Source: Acanthacorydalis orientalis
Lineage: Eukaryota > Arthropoda > Insecta > Megaloptera > Corydalidae
Assembly: GCA_034766995.1 (NCBI GenBank)
Contig: CM068313.1
Location: 23,420,512 to 23,484,511 of the forward strand
Reading direction: 5' to 3'
DNA: 64,000 nt
The notes beneath the pieces are model-generated. The model had not been told where the DNA came from, did not search any database, and worked only from the letters and a program-made list of their open reading frames with translations. Positions 53,553 through 63,935 of this stretch are shown one piece after another. Every line of letters starts with the position of its first letter. The stretch's first letter is position 1. The position numbers were made by a program, and so were the translations under genes.

Positions 53553-56500
53553 TTATGCAGTGCGAATTACTAATTTCATAACTTTTCATTAAAATCAGCG
53601 TTTAAAAAATACTTTACGGCTCATAATTAGATATTATTATTAAACATAAATTTCCGAATAATATTAAATGTTGATTTATATATTGACTCTACTCAGTATA
53701 ATTCGATCATTCTTTTAAGATATTTATAAGAAGACAATTTTATTCCGCATTAAAATATAATTGTAATCCGTTTTACAACCAAATCTACCCTTCTAAAATC
53801 TGTTTCAGCGGATGAGAGATAGCGAAACCTCTCTTCAACAATTAACCACGGAACGAGAAGAACGTGAACGTGAACGTTGGAGTTTATTGAGACATGCCCG
53901 CGATGAAGCTGAAAGGAGCCTCTCTCTCGCGGCCCAACTGAATGCAAAAGAACTTCAGTTACAGCAAGCTCAAGAACAATTACAAGAGGTAATATTTTTC
54001 AGTCCTAAATATAAGTAATGCGTTTTACGTACGGAATGTCATAAAGGTTAAATGCGTTGTATTAAAAAGAAAAATTATATTATAACTTGCAACTGTTTTG
54101 GAAAGCTTATTTTCAATTATATAAAATAATATTTCTAGGCAAACAATTTATATTTCTTTCTTACTTTTTCATTTGGTGACCACTTTTATTGGAAGTACTT
54201 GTTTATTTTTTTTTCATAGTAACATAACAAATTACATTACATTATATCCATTATAAATTTTTTTTTTTTGATAATAGCCAATTTAACTGAATACCAACCT
54301 ATTTATGACCATTTTTCTTCTCTTCATTAATATCGCACTGTTTTTTTTCATTTTAATCGATTTATTACTTTATTTATCGTTATAATTTGTTAAATATTTA
54401 TTTAATAAAAAAAAAAACGAAAAATATCCTAGCTAACAGATATAGATGCCAAACTAATCTTAAGAAAAAGCTAATTCATTTGTTTAACATAAAAAAAATC
54501 TTTAAGAGTAGTTCATATTGTATATGTTACATTTTCATACGAGTAACTTAATCATCCCGAAATATTTTTTGTATCAAAATTCAAGTAAAATATATAAATT
54601 AATATTCATTAAAAAAAATATTCAGGCTCGGCGTCAACTAGCTGCAAATGGATGTTTATCAGATCAAGAAAGTCTGGCATCGCTGCCTCGACACAGTACT
54701 AATGGAGGAGCTATGACACCAGGGTCTGGTGGATTAATGTCCGGACAACATGTACTCAGTCTGGGTCTTCTTTCTGGTGATAGAGGCAGTTGTAGTGCTG
54801 ATTCCGGCGTCAGAGTGAGCTCTGATAGAGAAAGCGGCGGTGCAACTTCTGCAGGCGGAAATCTATCTGATTCTACAACAGACGGTACGCCGACAATTAC
54901 AATTGAGGGAAACAATGTAGATGTTGATTCTATATCAGTCGTGTCATCAATCGTTCCTCACCATATGTATCGTAAGTCTAAATTTCTTATTCAGTAACCA
55001 ATTCGAAACATTTTAACGTGAGAATAAAACTGTAATACAATTCATTTTACTATGAATATTTAATAATTTATATAATGGTGCAAACTTCATAAACATTACC
55101 TGAATATTTACATTTGTTTTGTTACAACTGTGAATATTTGCAAAAACTCATTACCTTTTATATCATTTTCATTAGTTGGTTTCCATGTATTTAAATAACG
55201 TATAGAAAATTTAATAATATTATTTATTTAATAGCTGCTATATCAACACCAAAAGACTGCAGTCCAACACTTTCACCATTGAATGCAAACAATTTTACCA
55301 GATCTATTGATTCGGGTGTTTTATCAAGGTAAATATAATATTTAAAAAATGCAGTACTATATTTCTAATAAATAAAATAATAATATTATTTAAATATTAT
55401 ATTAAATACATTATATTTTTCAGATCTGTAGAACAACTTAATTCTCCTCTTGAAGCTGAACCTACATCACTTGTTGGACGAAGAATAAAAGCATTTCATA
55501 GTAGACCAGGGGGTAGCTCTAGAGGTGGGACTTGGGGTAGTATTTCTCGTGTTTTTGCTAGATCAAGACATCGTAATAAATCTGTCAATCCAACGCCAGA
55601 AAATGGTAAATTAGAATGTAAATTAGAATGGTAAACTAGAATATAAGCATATAATATAAAACCTAATTTAATAAAATACACATAACGTTTGTACTTTCAA
55701 TTCCACACAGATAGGACATGCAAAAAATGTATATTTATAATGTGAATTGTGCATTTGAGAAATTGTCGATTATAATTATTTACACATAAATATATATGTT
55801 ACAGAATCTGCCTATGATCCTTATCGTAGTTGGTCGCCTTTAACAGAAGAAGGGTATGCAGAAAAATTAAGACTCCTTCGTGAAGCTGCCTCAGTACCAA
55901 TGGAAAAATGGCGAGCGCCGACAGTTTTAGCTTGGATTGAAATCGCTTTGGGTATGCCACAATACGGAGCTCGCTGTGCTGAAAATGTAAAAAGTGGAAA
56001 AGTAAGCAATTTTTATATTTATCATGCTATAACTTTTTATTGGGTAATATTTTAAACAACTGTAGTGAATATATGTTATTTCTTTATGTAACGCAGATAT
56101 TTTTTTAAAAAAATAATTGTCAAAAAGCAGAATATTACTGATAATATTTTAATAGAAAGCTATTTATGTAAATTTTAAAAATTATATTAATTTTTTTCAT
56201 AAAATTGAACACATGTTTATACGAGGGTGGCATAAAAAGTTTTCGGTCTAGCCAATAAATGGTACAAATTGGCATAAATTGTCTATGGTTTTGTGCAATT
56301 ATCCTTTATTAATTTGACTTTGAAGTTTTACAAAGTCATTACAACCAGTTTGCATTTGACAGTCTAAGTGAAGAAGTTTTGCATTTTGTGTACACTGGAC
56401 AAAACCGAAGTACACACAGTAATAAAATACTTCAATATTAGGATTTATCCTCAACTAGAATAAAAGATGAGATGGTTTCTACTTTAAATGAGTCTGTTCT

Positions 56501-58513
56501 ATCGTGTTCAACTTTTAAAATATGAGTCGCAGACTTTAAACTTGACTGTACAAGCACTGAGGATGCACAATATTCGGACAATCCAAAAACGATTTCTTCC
56601 GAGGAAATGGTTCAAAAAATATAAAAAATTGTAACAAACGACCGTCGATTAAAGTTGATCAAGATAACTGAGGCTGTGGGCATATCTAAGAAGTCTGTAT
56701 ATCATACATCATATATTATGCGAAGTTTTGGGCATGAGAAAGCTGTCCGCGCAATGGATGCCGCAATTGCTCACTTTAAGCAAAAACTCAATCGTATGAC
56801 CATCTCCGAGTAGTGTTTAGCGCTGTTCAAGTGCAATTTAATAGAATTTTTTATATCTGTTACATTTCCATGGACGATACATGAATTCACCATTACACTC
56901 CAGAGACCAAGCAACAATCAAAACAGTTGACGAGAGTCGAATCAGCTCTGAAGAAGGTGAAATCAGATCCCTCTGTTGGAAAGGTTATAGCATCAGTGTT
57001 TCGTAATGCGAAAAATATTCTTTTGGTCGATTATGTTAAAAAAGTAAAACAATAAATTGAGAGTACTACTCCAACTTACTTGGTCAACTACATCAAAATG
57101 TTCACGAACGGCCGGGATTAGCGAGAAAAAAAGTTCTCTGTCATCAGGATAATGTGACTTGTCACAAATCTGTTATTGCGATGGTTAAAATTTATCAGTA
57201 GAGCATAAAATTACTGCCTCATGCAGCCTATTCCACACACTTGACCTCGTTGGACTTTAATTTGTTTCCAAAGCAGAAAAAGTTTCACGTTTGTAGAAGA
57301 TACGCGTCGGATTTCGAAGTGATTGCCACCACAAACGCCTGTTTTGAAAAAGTAGATGAATCGGCCTATACATATGGCATAAAATCCCTTGAATAGCGTT
57401 ATAATAAGTGTATTGAGTTAAAAGGAGACTATGTAAAAAAATAAAATCATTTTCACACAATATTGTGTTATTTTTCTTCCTAGGCCAGAAACTTTTCATC
57501 TCGCCCTTATATGTATATATGTACATAAAAAAGTAACTAAACACATTATTTATAAAAATATTTCAATTTTTATTAAACGAATACTACTATAAATTAAAAA
57601 ATAATACATTTGAAATCATTAATTAATAAAATCAAATATCAATCCTCACTGAATAAAAAATATTTTGGTGAGTGGGTGAGTGTTCATCATTCATCTTATA
57701 GATACGTGGTTTACATGGCCAGGTTTTACTGGAGCTGTCTGATCTGGAACTTGAATGTGGCTTGGGTATCTCACATCCTATGCATCGGAAAAAATTAAGG
57801 CTTGCTATTGAAGAGCATAGACATCCAAACCTCGTACGCTATCCCTGCATCTCCCAACTTGGTCACACATGGGTATCTAGTGAATGGCTACCAGATTTAG
57901 GCTTAGCACAGGTAAAAAAAATGAATTAATAAATCATAATTTCTCATTTAATTTTTCAACTATTTTAATAACAGTATTCTGAAAATTTTGCAACCAATAT
58001 GGTTGATGCGAGAATGCTTGACAACTTAAGCAAAAAGGAATTAGAAAAATTTCTGGGAGTTACAAGAAAATTCCATCAAGCATCAATTGTACATGGTATT
58101 CATTTATTAAGAATAATGAAATATGACCGCCAGGTAAAACTATACAAAATTTCATTTATTTCGTAATGTTATTTCACATATATGTAAAATAAAACATATA
58201 TACATTTTTTCTTAGGCGCTTGCAGTTCGAAGGCATCAATGTGAAACAGTAGATGCTGACCCATTAGTTTGGACTAATCAACGATTTATACGGTGGGCAA
58301 GAAATATTGATTTAGGAGAATATGCTGACAATCTTAAAGGTAGCAAATTTAAAATTCATAACTGCTTATCAACTCATTTTTAAAATCTCAGTAAAAATGT
58401 AATGAATGAAATTCTAAATCAAGAAAAAAATAAAACAATTTTTACAATATTTTTTCATTAATCTTCATATGAATAGTTGTTTTCATTTTTCATTGTAATT
58501 ATATATATGTGTG

Positions 58514-58558
<45 letters not shown>

Positions 58559-59505
58559 AGGTTATATAATTTTTTTTATATTGTTGTTTAGTATTTCCTA
58601 TTATTTGAAATAATATAACAGATGTTACAAATAGATACAGTTTTATATTATATAGGGTGCGACAAAAAACCTCAAAGATTTTAAAAGTTAATAAAAAGGC
58701 ATGGTAAATTATATTCAGAAATTTAATGACATAATTTAATAGAGCATAGAATACAGTTTATTTTCCATTGATTTTGAATATGATATCATCCAGATGATGA
58801 CCATTCCCGATATATATGTGTAGTAGATTTTTGAAATTTCGCATCATCCGGCGGGTAATTTCCAGCGTTATCGATAAAATTTCTTGTCATATAGCAGCCT
58901 TCAGTTCATTAATGGTTGTTACTTGATGTTTGTAGACCTCAGATTTTCCCCTGTCCCACTTCACTAGCGGCGAACCAGTGACTGAGCAAAATTCCGGAGG
59001 TTTTTTGTCTTGCTCTGAATTTACATTTATGACTGCATACACTTTTATGTAATTTATTTATTTCAGATCTTAAATTTTATTTATAATGTATATATATATA
59101 TATATATATACATACATTAATAATTTTGTAAAATTAACAGACAGTGGAGTTCATGGAGGTTTAGTAGTCTTGGAACCATCATTCAATGGCGATACAATGG
59201 CAACAGCTTTAGGTGTTCCACCAAGTAAAAATATGATCCGCAGACATTTGATGACTGAACTTGAAGCACTTGTTCTTCCAGCAAGGTATGTCATCTTCTG
59301 TCAGATGGAAGAGTTCCAAGCAGAAACATCACGCACTTCACAATCAAAACATTCTAGATAAAAAGACATTTGTTAAAATAATCAATATGTATTTAAAGAA
59401 GCATATGTACTTAAAGAATTGTTTTGTGTATATAAGAATCACTTTTCTTTTTTTACATACTTTGTTTTTTTAAACTCTTTAAACAGTACATAAAAATATA
59501 TTTAA

Positions 59506-59560
<55 letters not shown>

Positions 59561-60195
59561 GTATATTTTCCAAATTCGTGACAAATCATGTAAACTTTAT
59601 TTCATAAAATTGAATGTTGATAAAACAAAAAATATGTAAAAAAAATAATTGTGTTCTTAATTGTATTATATGCATTTATATCAAAACACAAGCCACATTT
59701 CTACTATATCACTGGTCATCTTTATAATACATCTAATAGATCTCAACATCATTTCTTATTTATTTATAAGTCCTTTAATCAAATCAATCGCAATCACTTG
59801 TTTTTTATTTAATTCACTATAAATTATTTGTATCTTGTGTAATGAAACTTTCACTTTTATCTTATCATTGTATGTTTGAGTTTCAAATTCAATCAAAAGA
59901 ATGTGTACTATGATCAGAACAATAATTTTATTCATTTTAGTGTGGCAAAACGTGATTTTATATGACAATATATATTCCAATTGGTTTGTGTTGCTCTCAT
60001 AGTGCAACAGGTAATTTCCGACTAGCGATAAATATGTTTTCAAATTTAACTTACCTGTTTATGCTTTGGCACTGCAGTGTTTACACGTTAGAATATTGTA
60101 CTGCGTTTCTTAAACTTAAACAAATTGTGATTAAATGATATAATAAATAATAATTAAAGAACTTCTGTAAATATTTAAAATCAAATTTATTTATA

Positions 60196-60233
<38 letters not shown>

Positions 60234-60349
60234 AAATTTGTTTAATTTAATTGAATATAGAGTATAGATTATAAAAAAGAGTTATTTAATAAAACTTCTT
60301 ATTAATTCAAACAAAAGTAACTATCTATCAATGTATATATCTACAAATA

Positions 60350-60415
<66 letters not shown>

Positions 60416-60931
60416 CATGTTTATCCAAAAATAATATTTGTAATTAAAACATATGTCAAAAAAATCAAAGTTATAGTATAAAAATCATTTAAAAGTTTAA
60501 GTTTAAATAAACAGTACATTTTAGTTTCCATGTCTTTGATGTATTGGACACTTTGCATTTGTTTCTATTATTTTTATTGAATGATTTGCTTGCTTCCTTT
60601 GTACTTATTTTTACTGTATGCGCATTTAATTTTCTTCAAACACAGTGAATACTTAATAATTAACAAAACTTATTGTTGAATATTAATTTAATTACAAAAT
60701 CTTCACATTATAAGACATTGTTAAATTAAAATTATACTTTTTAATCTAAATATTTTCAGAACTTATTAATGTGTGTGTCTTCACAATTTAGATTTAATTA
60801 AATAACAACGTAATTATTATTAATTGAAAACATTTCAATCCTTATAAATTATTTTTATTCTTATTAATCCTTCATGTCAATTAAAAACTATATTTGTTTT
60901 TCAAGCTGATTTAAATATTTAAATTTACAGG

Positions 60932-60969
<38 letters not shown>

Positions 60970-61258
60970 TGGCCTATGTTAATATAATTTAATATATTAA
61001 CCCCAAATAGTGAAACGTAATTATATATATATATATATATATATATAAATTAAATGTTTCATTCTCAACTTATAGCATTTAAATACAATAAAAAAATATA
61101 ATATTTCTGTACTGTTAATAAATAGATGCCAAATTTATATTTAAAAAATATATAATTAATGAGTAAATATTGATGTTACAATTACAATACATCAATATTA
61201 ATATTTATATAAATGTATTTTTGTTATAATTGTCAGTATATCAGCTACATTTTTATCA

Positions 61259-61306
<48 letters not shown>

Positions 61307-61918
61307 AATATAACATTCATAAGATAATATTTTTCAAATTGAACCAATGATTGTCAACAAAGAAAATAAAAAGAAAGCTTTTAAATTACACATTTTAAAC
61401 ATATTGAAATAATACATACACACATATGAATATTAAACATTTTATTTCAAATTATCATACATATCTACCTAAGTGTTATATATATATATATATATATAAT
61501 GTTAACAAAAAAATACACATATATTATCAGTTTATCACTATTTTACTTCAAAACACAGTATTTGACTTTTCATCTATAAGTAAAGTAAAAGCTTTCTCTA
61601 GAAGTGCATAAACTGTTAATATTGTTCGCAACCAATTCAATTAGAGAAAATTGGAATGTCATTATTTTTTGCACACATGTTTGCTTGTTATTTTATTTCT
61701 GTTTTCGTTTGTTTTTTCATTGCACTTTTGTGTTGTTCCATGTTAGATCCACGTTAGAGCACTATATTCGTGTTCGGGGAAGCGGGACAAAACATCGTAT
61801 ACCAGGGGGCTCTCTTGGTCGATCTTACTCGAAATCATGTGCTGGAAGCTTGGCTACAAGTAATCCAAAACCAATGGTCACACCTACTGATAATGATTCT
61901 CGTAGAACTAGTATACGG
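49775..61918 (+). CDS. kazn-like: Kazrin (SAM-domain scaffold protein), 13 exons, 3' end beyond the window
   Basis: Thirteen exons join in phase into 2,916 nt (972 codons), still open at the last donor (GTGAGT, 61919). In order the protein has a short N terminus, a Ser/Thr/Pro-rich exon (residues 14-268), the kazrin coiled coil (about 275-440, including QLYATLEDKEKELRDFIRSY), a Gly/Ser-rich linker, the motif GSISRVFAR (about 617-625), and three SAM domains (about 675-735, 755-820 and 840-905). Residues typical of kazrin are clear: CAENVKSGK, HRKKLRLAIE, DPLVWTNQRFIRW and SGVHGGLVVLEPSFN. From knowledge of the family, kazrin is a cytoplasmic scaffold linked to junctional plaque proteins, actin regulation and early endosomes; vertebrate long forms have a similar coiled-coil plus triple-SAM plan. 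The protein is longer than vertebrate forms mainly because of exon 2. The assignment is secure; the first exon and the missing C terminus are the uncertain parts. Confidence 0.95.
51958..52723 (+). CDS. kazn-like: Kazrin exon 2 (long Ser/Thr/Pro-rich exon)
   Basis: The acceptor is ACTTTTTTCAG and the donor a consensus GTAAGT at 52724; it starts in phase 0 and ends in phase 1. It begins AKLRRMVEEHTANLTSRIE, which resembles the N terminus of vertebrate kazrin. About 235 residues rich in Ser, Thr, Pro and acidic residues follow, with no counterpart that I know in the vertebrate protein. Its length is not a multiple of three, so it cannot be skipped without breaking the frame. Confidence 0.85.
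52957..53279 (+). CDS. kazn-like: Kazrin exon 3 (coiled coil, first half)
   Basis: The acceptor is ACTTTGTAG and the donor GTAACG at 53280; it starts in phase 1 and ends in phase 0. It encodes MRLENDRLQAEVTRLKRLV and then the most conserved kazrin block, ALKSDRKRLKAEKFDLLSQM followed by KQLYATLEDKEKELRDFIRS. This is the strongest family match in the N-terminal half. Confidence 0.95.
53809..53988 (+). CDS. kazn-like: Kazrin exon 4 (coiled coil, second half)
   Basis: The acceptor is AATCTGTTTCAG and the donor GTAATA at 53989; phases are 0 and 0, giving 60 codons. It encodes RMRDSETSLQQLTTEREERE and continues as a Glu/Arg/Gln/Leu coiled coil that completes the kazrin helix. Confidence 0.92.
54626..54971 (+). 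CDS. kazn-like: Kazrin exon 5 (Gly/Ser-rich linker)
   Basis: The acceptor is AAATATTCAG and the donor GTAAGT at 54972; it starts in phase 0 and ends in phase 1. It encodes ARRQLAANGCLSDQESLASL followed by Gly/Ser-rich and acidic linker sequence (GTPTITIEGNNVDVDSISVV). The composition is clearly coding against the AT-rich flanks. Confidence 0.9.
55235..55328 (+). CDS. kazn-like: Kazrin exon 6
   Basis: A short exon with acceptor TATTTATTTAATAG and donor GTAAAT at 55329; it starts in phase 1 and ends in phase 2. It encodes STPKDCSPTLSPLNANNF and RSIDSGVLS, a Ser/Pro-rich linker. Confidence 0.88.
55424..55605 (+). CDS. kazn-like: Kazrin exon 7 (GSISRVFAR motif)
   Basis: The acceptor is TATATTTTTCAG and the donor GTAAAT at 55606; it starts in phase 2 and ends in phase 1. 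It encodes SVEQLNSPLEAEPTSLVG and then GTWGSISRVFARSRHRNKS, which matches the basic GSISRVFAR segment just before the SAM repeats in vertebrate kazrin. Confidence 0.93.
55805..56001 (+). CDS. kazn-like: Kazrin exon 8 (SAM domain 1, first half)
   Basis: The acceptor is ATGTTACAG and the donor GTAAGC at 56002; it starts in phase 1 and ends in phase 0. It encodes the approach to SAM 1 and its first helices (WRAPTVLAWIEIALGMPQYG then CAENVKSGK). The following intron carries the mariner at 56222-57507. Confidence 0.95.
56222..57507 (+). mobile_element. Mariner element, irritans/Himar type, end to end but dead
   Basis: The element is 1,286 bp in a kazrin intron, flanked by TA on both sides. The ends pair as imperfect terminal inverted repeats: CGAGGGTGGCATAAAAAGTT on the left, and TCATCTCGCCCT with its inward continuation on the right. 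Between them are recognisable pieces of an irritans-type mariner transposase: a helix-turn-helix part (TNDRRLKLIKITEAVGISKK), the HQDN block of the third catalytic Asp (HQDNVTCHKS), and the C-terminal RYNKCIELKGDYV. Many stops and frame breaks are present, and the Trp of the first-Asp motif is a stop, so it cannot be active. The length is normal for mariner, so it is decayed rather than truncated. It lies in the same direction as kazrin. Confidence 0.85.
57723..57911 (+). CDS. kazn-like: Kazrin exon 9 (SAM 1 end, SAM 2 start)
   Basis: The acceptor is GTTTACATGGCCAG and the donor GTAAAA at 57912; phases are 0 and 0. It encodes VLLELSDLELECGLGISHPM and HRKKLRLAIEEHR, closing SAM 1, then the start of SAM 2 (HTWVSSEWLPDLGLAQ). 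Confidence 0.95.
57975..58133 (+). CDS. kazn-like: Kazrin exon 10 (SAM domain 2)
   Basis: The acceptor is TTTTAATAACAG and the donor GTAAAA at 58134; phases are 0 and 0. The 62-base intron before it is the shortest in the gene. It encodes YSENFATNMVDARMLDNLSK and FLGVTRKFHQASIVHGIHLL, the core of the second SAM domain. Confidence 0.95.
58216..58339 (+). CDS. kazn-like: Kazrin exon 11 (SAM domain 3, first half)
   Basis: The acceptor is CATTTTTTCTTAG and the donor GTAGCA at 58340; it starts in phase 0 and ends in phase 1. It encodes DPLVWTNQRFIRWARNIDLG and EYADNLK, a signature of the third kazrin/liprin SAM domain. Confidence 0.95.
58651..59010 (-). pseudogene. Tc1/mariner-superfamily transposase C-terminal relic in a kazrin intron
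   Basis: Read on the minus strand, the segment gives KSEVYKHQVTTINELKAAI, a stop, QEILSITLEITRRMMRNFKN, and later GNGHHLDDIIFKI. This is the C-terminal signature of a DDE_3/Tc1-like transposase common in arthropods. The outer edge TATAGGGTGCGACAAAAAAC (58651 onward) looks like that element's terminal repeat. The relic is truncated upstream (towards 59010) and lies antisense in the intron between exons 11 and 12. Confidence 0.7.
59084..59112. repeat. (TA)n tract before kazrin exon 12
   Basis: The tract ends about 28 bases before the exon at 59141. The acceptor region between them (TAATTTTGTAAAATTAACAG) has no real pyrimidine tract. Confidence 0.85.
59141..59285 (+). CDS. kazn-like: Kazrin exon 12 (SAM domain 3, second half)
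   Basis: The acceptor is GTAAAATTAACAG and the donor GTATGT at 59286; it starts in phase 1 and ends in phase 2. It encodes SGVHGGLVVLEPSFNGDTMA and MIRRHLMTELEALVLPA. Beyond the donor the frame stays open for 25 more codons, to a stop ending at 59361, in unusually GC-rich sequence for an intron. An alternative C terminus by intron retention is possible. Confidence 0.93.
59362..61746. other. Kazrin intron 12, rich in (TA)n tracts
   Basis: TA tracts lie near 59506-59560, 60200-60228, 60357-60411, 60938-60966, 61022-61048, 61260-61300 and 61478-61500. No exon, RNA gene or transposon coding was seen. Confidence 0.6.
61747..61918 (+). CDS. kazn-like: Kazrin exon 13 (C-terminal region, not the last exon)
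   Basis: The acceptor is TTGTTCCATGTTAG and the donor a consensus GTGAGT at 61919; it starts in phase 2 and ends in phase 0. It encodes STLEHYIRVRGSGTKHRIPG and a basic Ser/Gly-rich stretch (GSLGRSYSKSCAGSLATS). No further exon or stop is evident up to 64000, so the end of the gene lies outside. Confidence 0.85.
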
Positions 61919-62659
61919 GTGAGTAAAATAGTTTTTATCACTAATTATTTACTTTAATGTATTTAGTTGATGTTTTAATGCTTCTGCAATATGATTAGCA
62001 CTATTTTGTACAGTATTACATATATAAAACAAGGTAAGAAAATAAAATTCAATGTCAACTTAATAGTTTAAAAAAGCCATAAAAAGAATAAATAAGAAAG
62101 TACACAAAAAGGCAATCATGTAAAAATACACAAAACTCAGGTAATTATTTAGATTGTGATTGATTCAAAAATATTCGTTTTTATTGAAAAATATAGAGAC
62201 AAAAAAATTATATTTCACAAACATACTTTTTTTATGTTTATCATTGTGTAATACATAATTTAATTAAAATTATAAAACAATTTTTCCCTTTATTATTTTT
62301 ATATATCTAAATTTAGATGGCGCTAATGATCATAGTTATCAACGTTCCTAAAATCCCAAATAGCCAATCATAATTTAGTTGTCTAAAATAATAATAACGA
62401 TATTACATTAATTTGACTATGTCAATCAGCTCATACTAAATTTATATATTTTACATAAGGCTCATTTAATTGAAATTTAAGTCATATACAAGTATTTTCA
62501 TTCAAAAATATTTTGTATCTATTTATATATAAATTCCGCATATAAATATGGCAGAATTATAAATATTTGTTATATAATTTGTAATGGCTTGCGTCTTGAT
62601 AACATTCACCACTTTATTTAATTTATGTTATATATACAACCATATACACAATACTGTAG

Positions 62660-62707
<48 letters not shown>

Positions 62708-63650
62708 GTATTATTTTTTAAGTAGGAATAATTTTGTATATTATTATGGTCATTTTGTATATTAAAGAAAATATAAAAAAAACTACTAAAATTATAAAAA
62801 TAAATATTAACTTATTGCATTATTTTATAATATTTAATTATTAATATCTGTTTTTACTAGTAACAAAATTAAATTAAAGAATTATAAGATATTTTTCCTA
62901 ATGTCTTAATGGGGAATTTGCAATCATTTTTATGTACTTTACATTTGTTTAATATCAATTCAATAATAAAATACATTTTAAAAAAGGGTTTAAAGACAAT
63001 TAAAAAAAATAAAAACAATAAATTAAAAGTTTAGAATGTACAATTAATTTATCTGATATAAAATTTTATTGAAATGAAGTGATATTATTTATCGTTATCT
63101 GTGCAGATTTACATTTTTTTTTACATCAGTTAATTTATTGACTTCAACTTCGAGATGTCACTTTACTTCTAGTTGGATAGTTTAAAAGTGAAAAAAAAAC
63201 ACAATTGAACTTATTTTCATAGAAATGCAATTTCCCCATTGTCATTTAATCTGTACATATTTGAGACCACATGAAATTCTTTGTGATATATATTATAAAT
63301 ATCATAAAAAAATCAAATTACAAAAATGAAAAGCTGCCATCAGCATTCTTATAAAAATTCAATTTCAATAACTAAAACATATATATTTTCAATAATAGTT
63401 TTAGATTCATTTTTCATTGTATGATTAGAATATTGTAAAAAGTATCATTCCAATTGAAACAAATGTGGTAACATGTGCGAAATATAAATATTTTTTATCT
63501 AATGATATTAAAATGTTTTATATTTGTTTGTATCAGTGCGCTTAAAAGAAAACTACGTGTTATTTTGATTTCAAACAAATTATAATTTTAAAATTTTGTG
63601 GAAAGAGTTCTTACACTAGCTAAATTCACTTTCACAAATAATTTTTTTTC
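61919..63650. other. Kazrin intron after exon 13 (continues past the window)
   Basis: No exon was found. It holds the dispersed repeat copy at 62319 and a (TA)n tract at 62661-62703. The foldback at 63651-63935 lies near the window end. Confidence 0.55.
62319..62393 (+). repeat. Dispersed repeat copy 2
   Basis: GGCGCTAATGATCATAGTTA through AAATCCCAAATAG is the second copy of the repeat at 40935-41012, in the kazrin intron downstream of exon 13. Copies in introns of two different genes argue for a mobile origin. Confidence 0.65.
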
Positions 63651-63935
63651 TCCCATAAACCGCAAAAATTTCGTATGATCAAAAATGTTCGATTAATCCT
63701 CTTTGATCATTTTTGATTGTTGTTTATGTGTATTTCGATGACAGTACCATCATCTTCAGAGAGACAATAAAAAGTGTAGAAAAACCTAATCGATAGAGCT
63801 CAATTCTTTGAATCTTGACGTTCTGATAAAAATAAAATCGTCATCGAAATATGTATGAGCAACAATTAAAACTGATCGATGATAATTTATTGAAACTTTT
63901 TGATCAGAAAAAAGTTTTTGTGGTTTGTAGACGGA
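63651..63935. repeat. Foldback element with ~90-base inverted arms
   Basis: The left arm 63651-63742 (CCCATAAACCGCAAAAATTT ... GTATTTCGATGAC) matches the reverse complement of the right arm 63840-63935 (GTCATCGAAATATG ... TTTTTGTGGTTTGTAGACGG). The spacer is about 97 bases. The minus strand of the left half reads CTGAAGATGATGGTACTG then TCATCGAAATA, the same kind of phrase as in the foldback at 28 kb. It lies in the kazrin 3' intron. Confidence 0.65.

Noticed and set aside
54664..54915. Minus-strand frame rich in Pro and Ser within kazrin exon 5
   Set aside because: It is a shadow of the Gly/Ser-rich kazrin coding strand.
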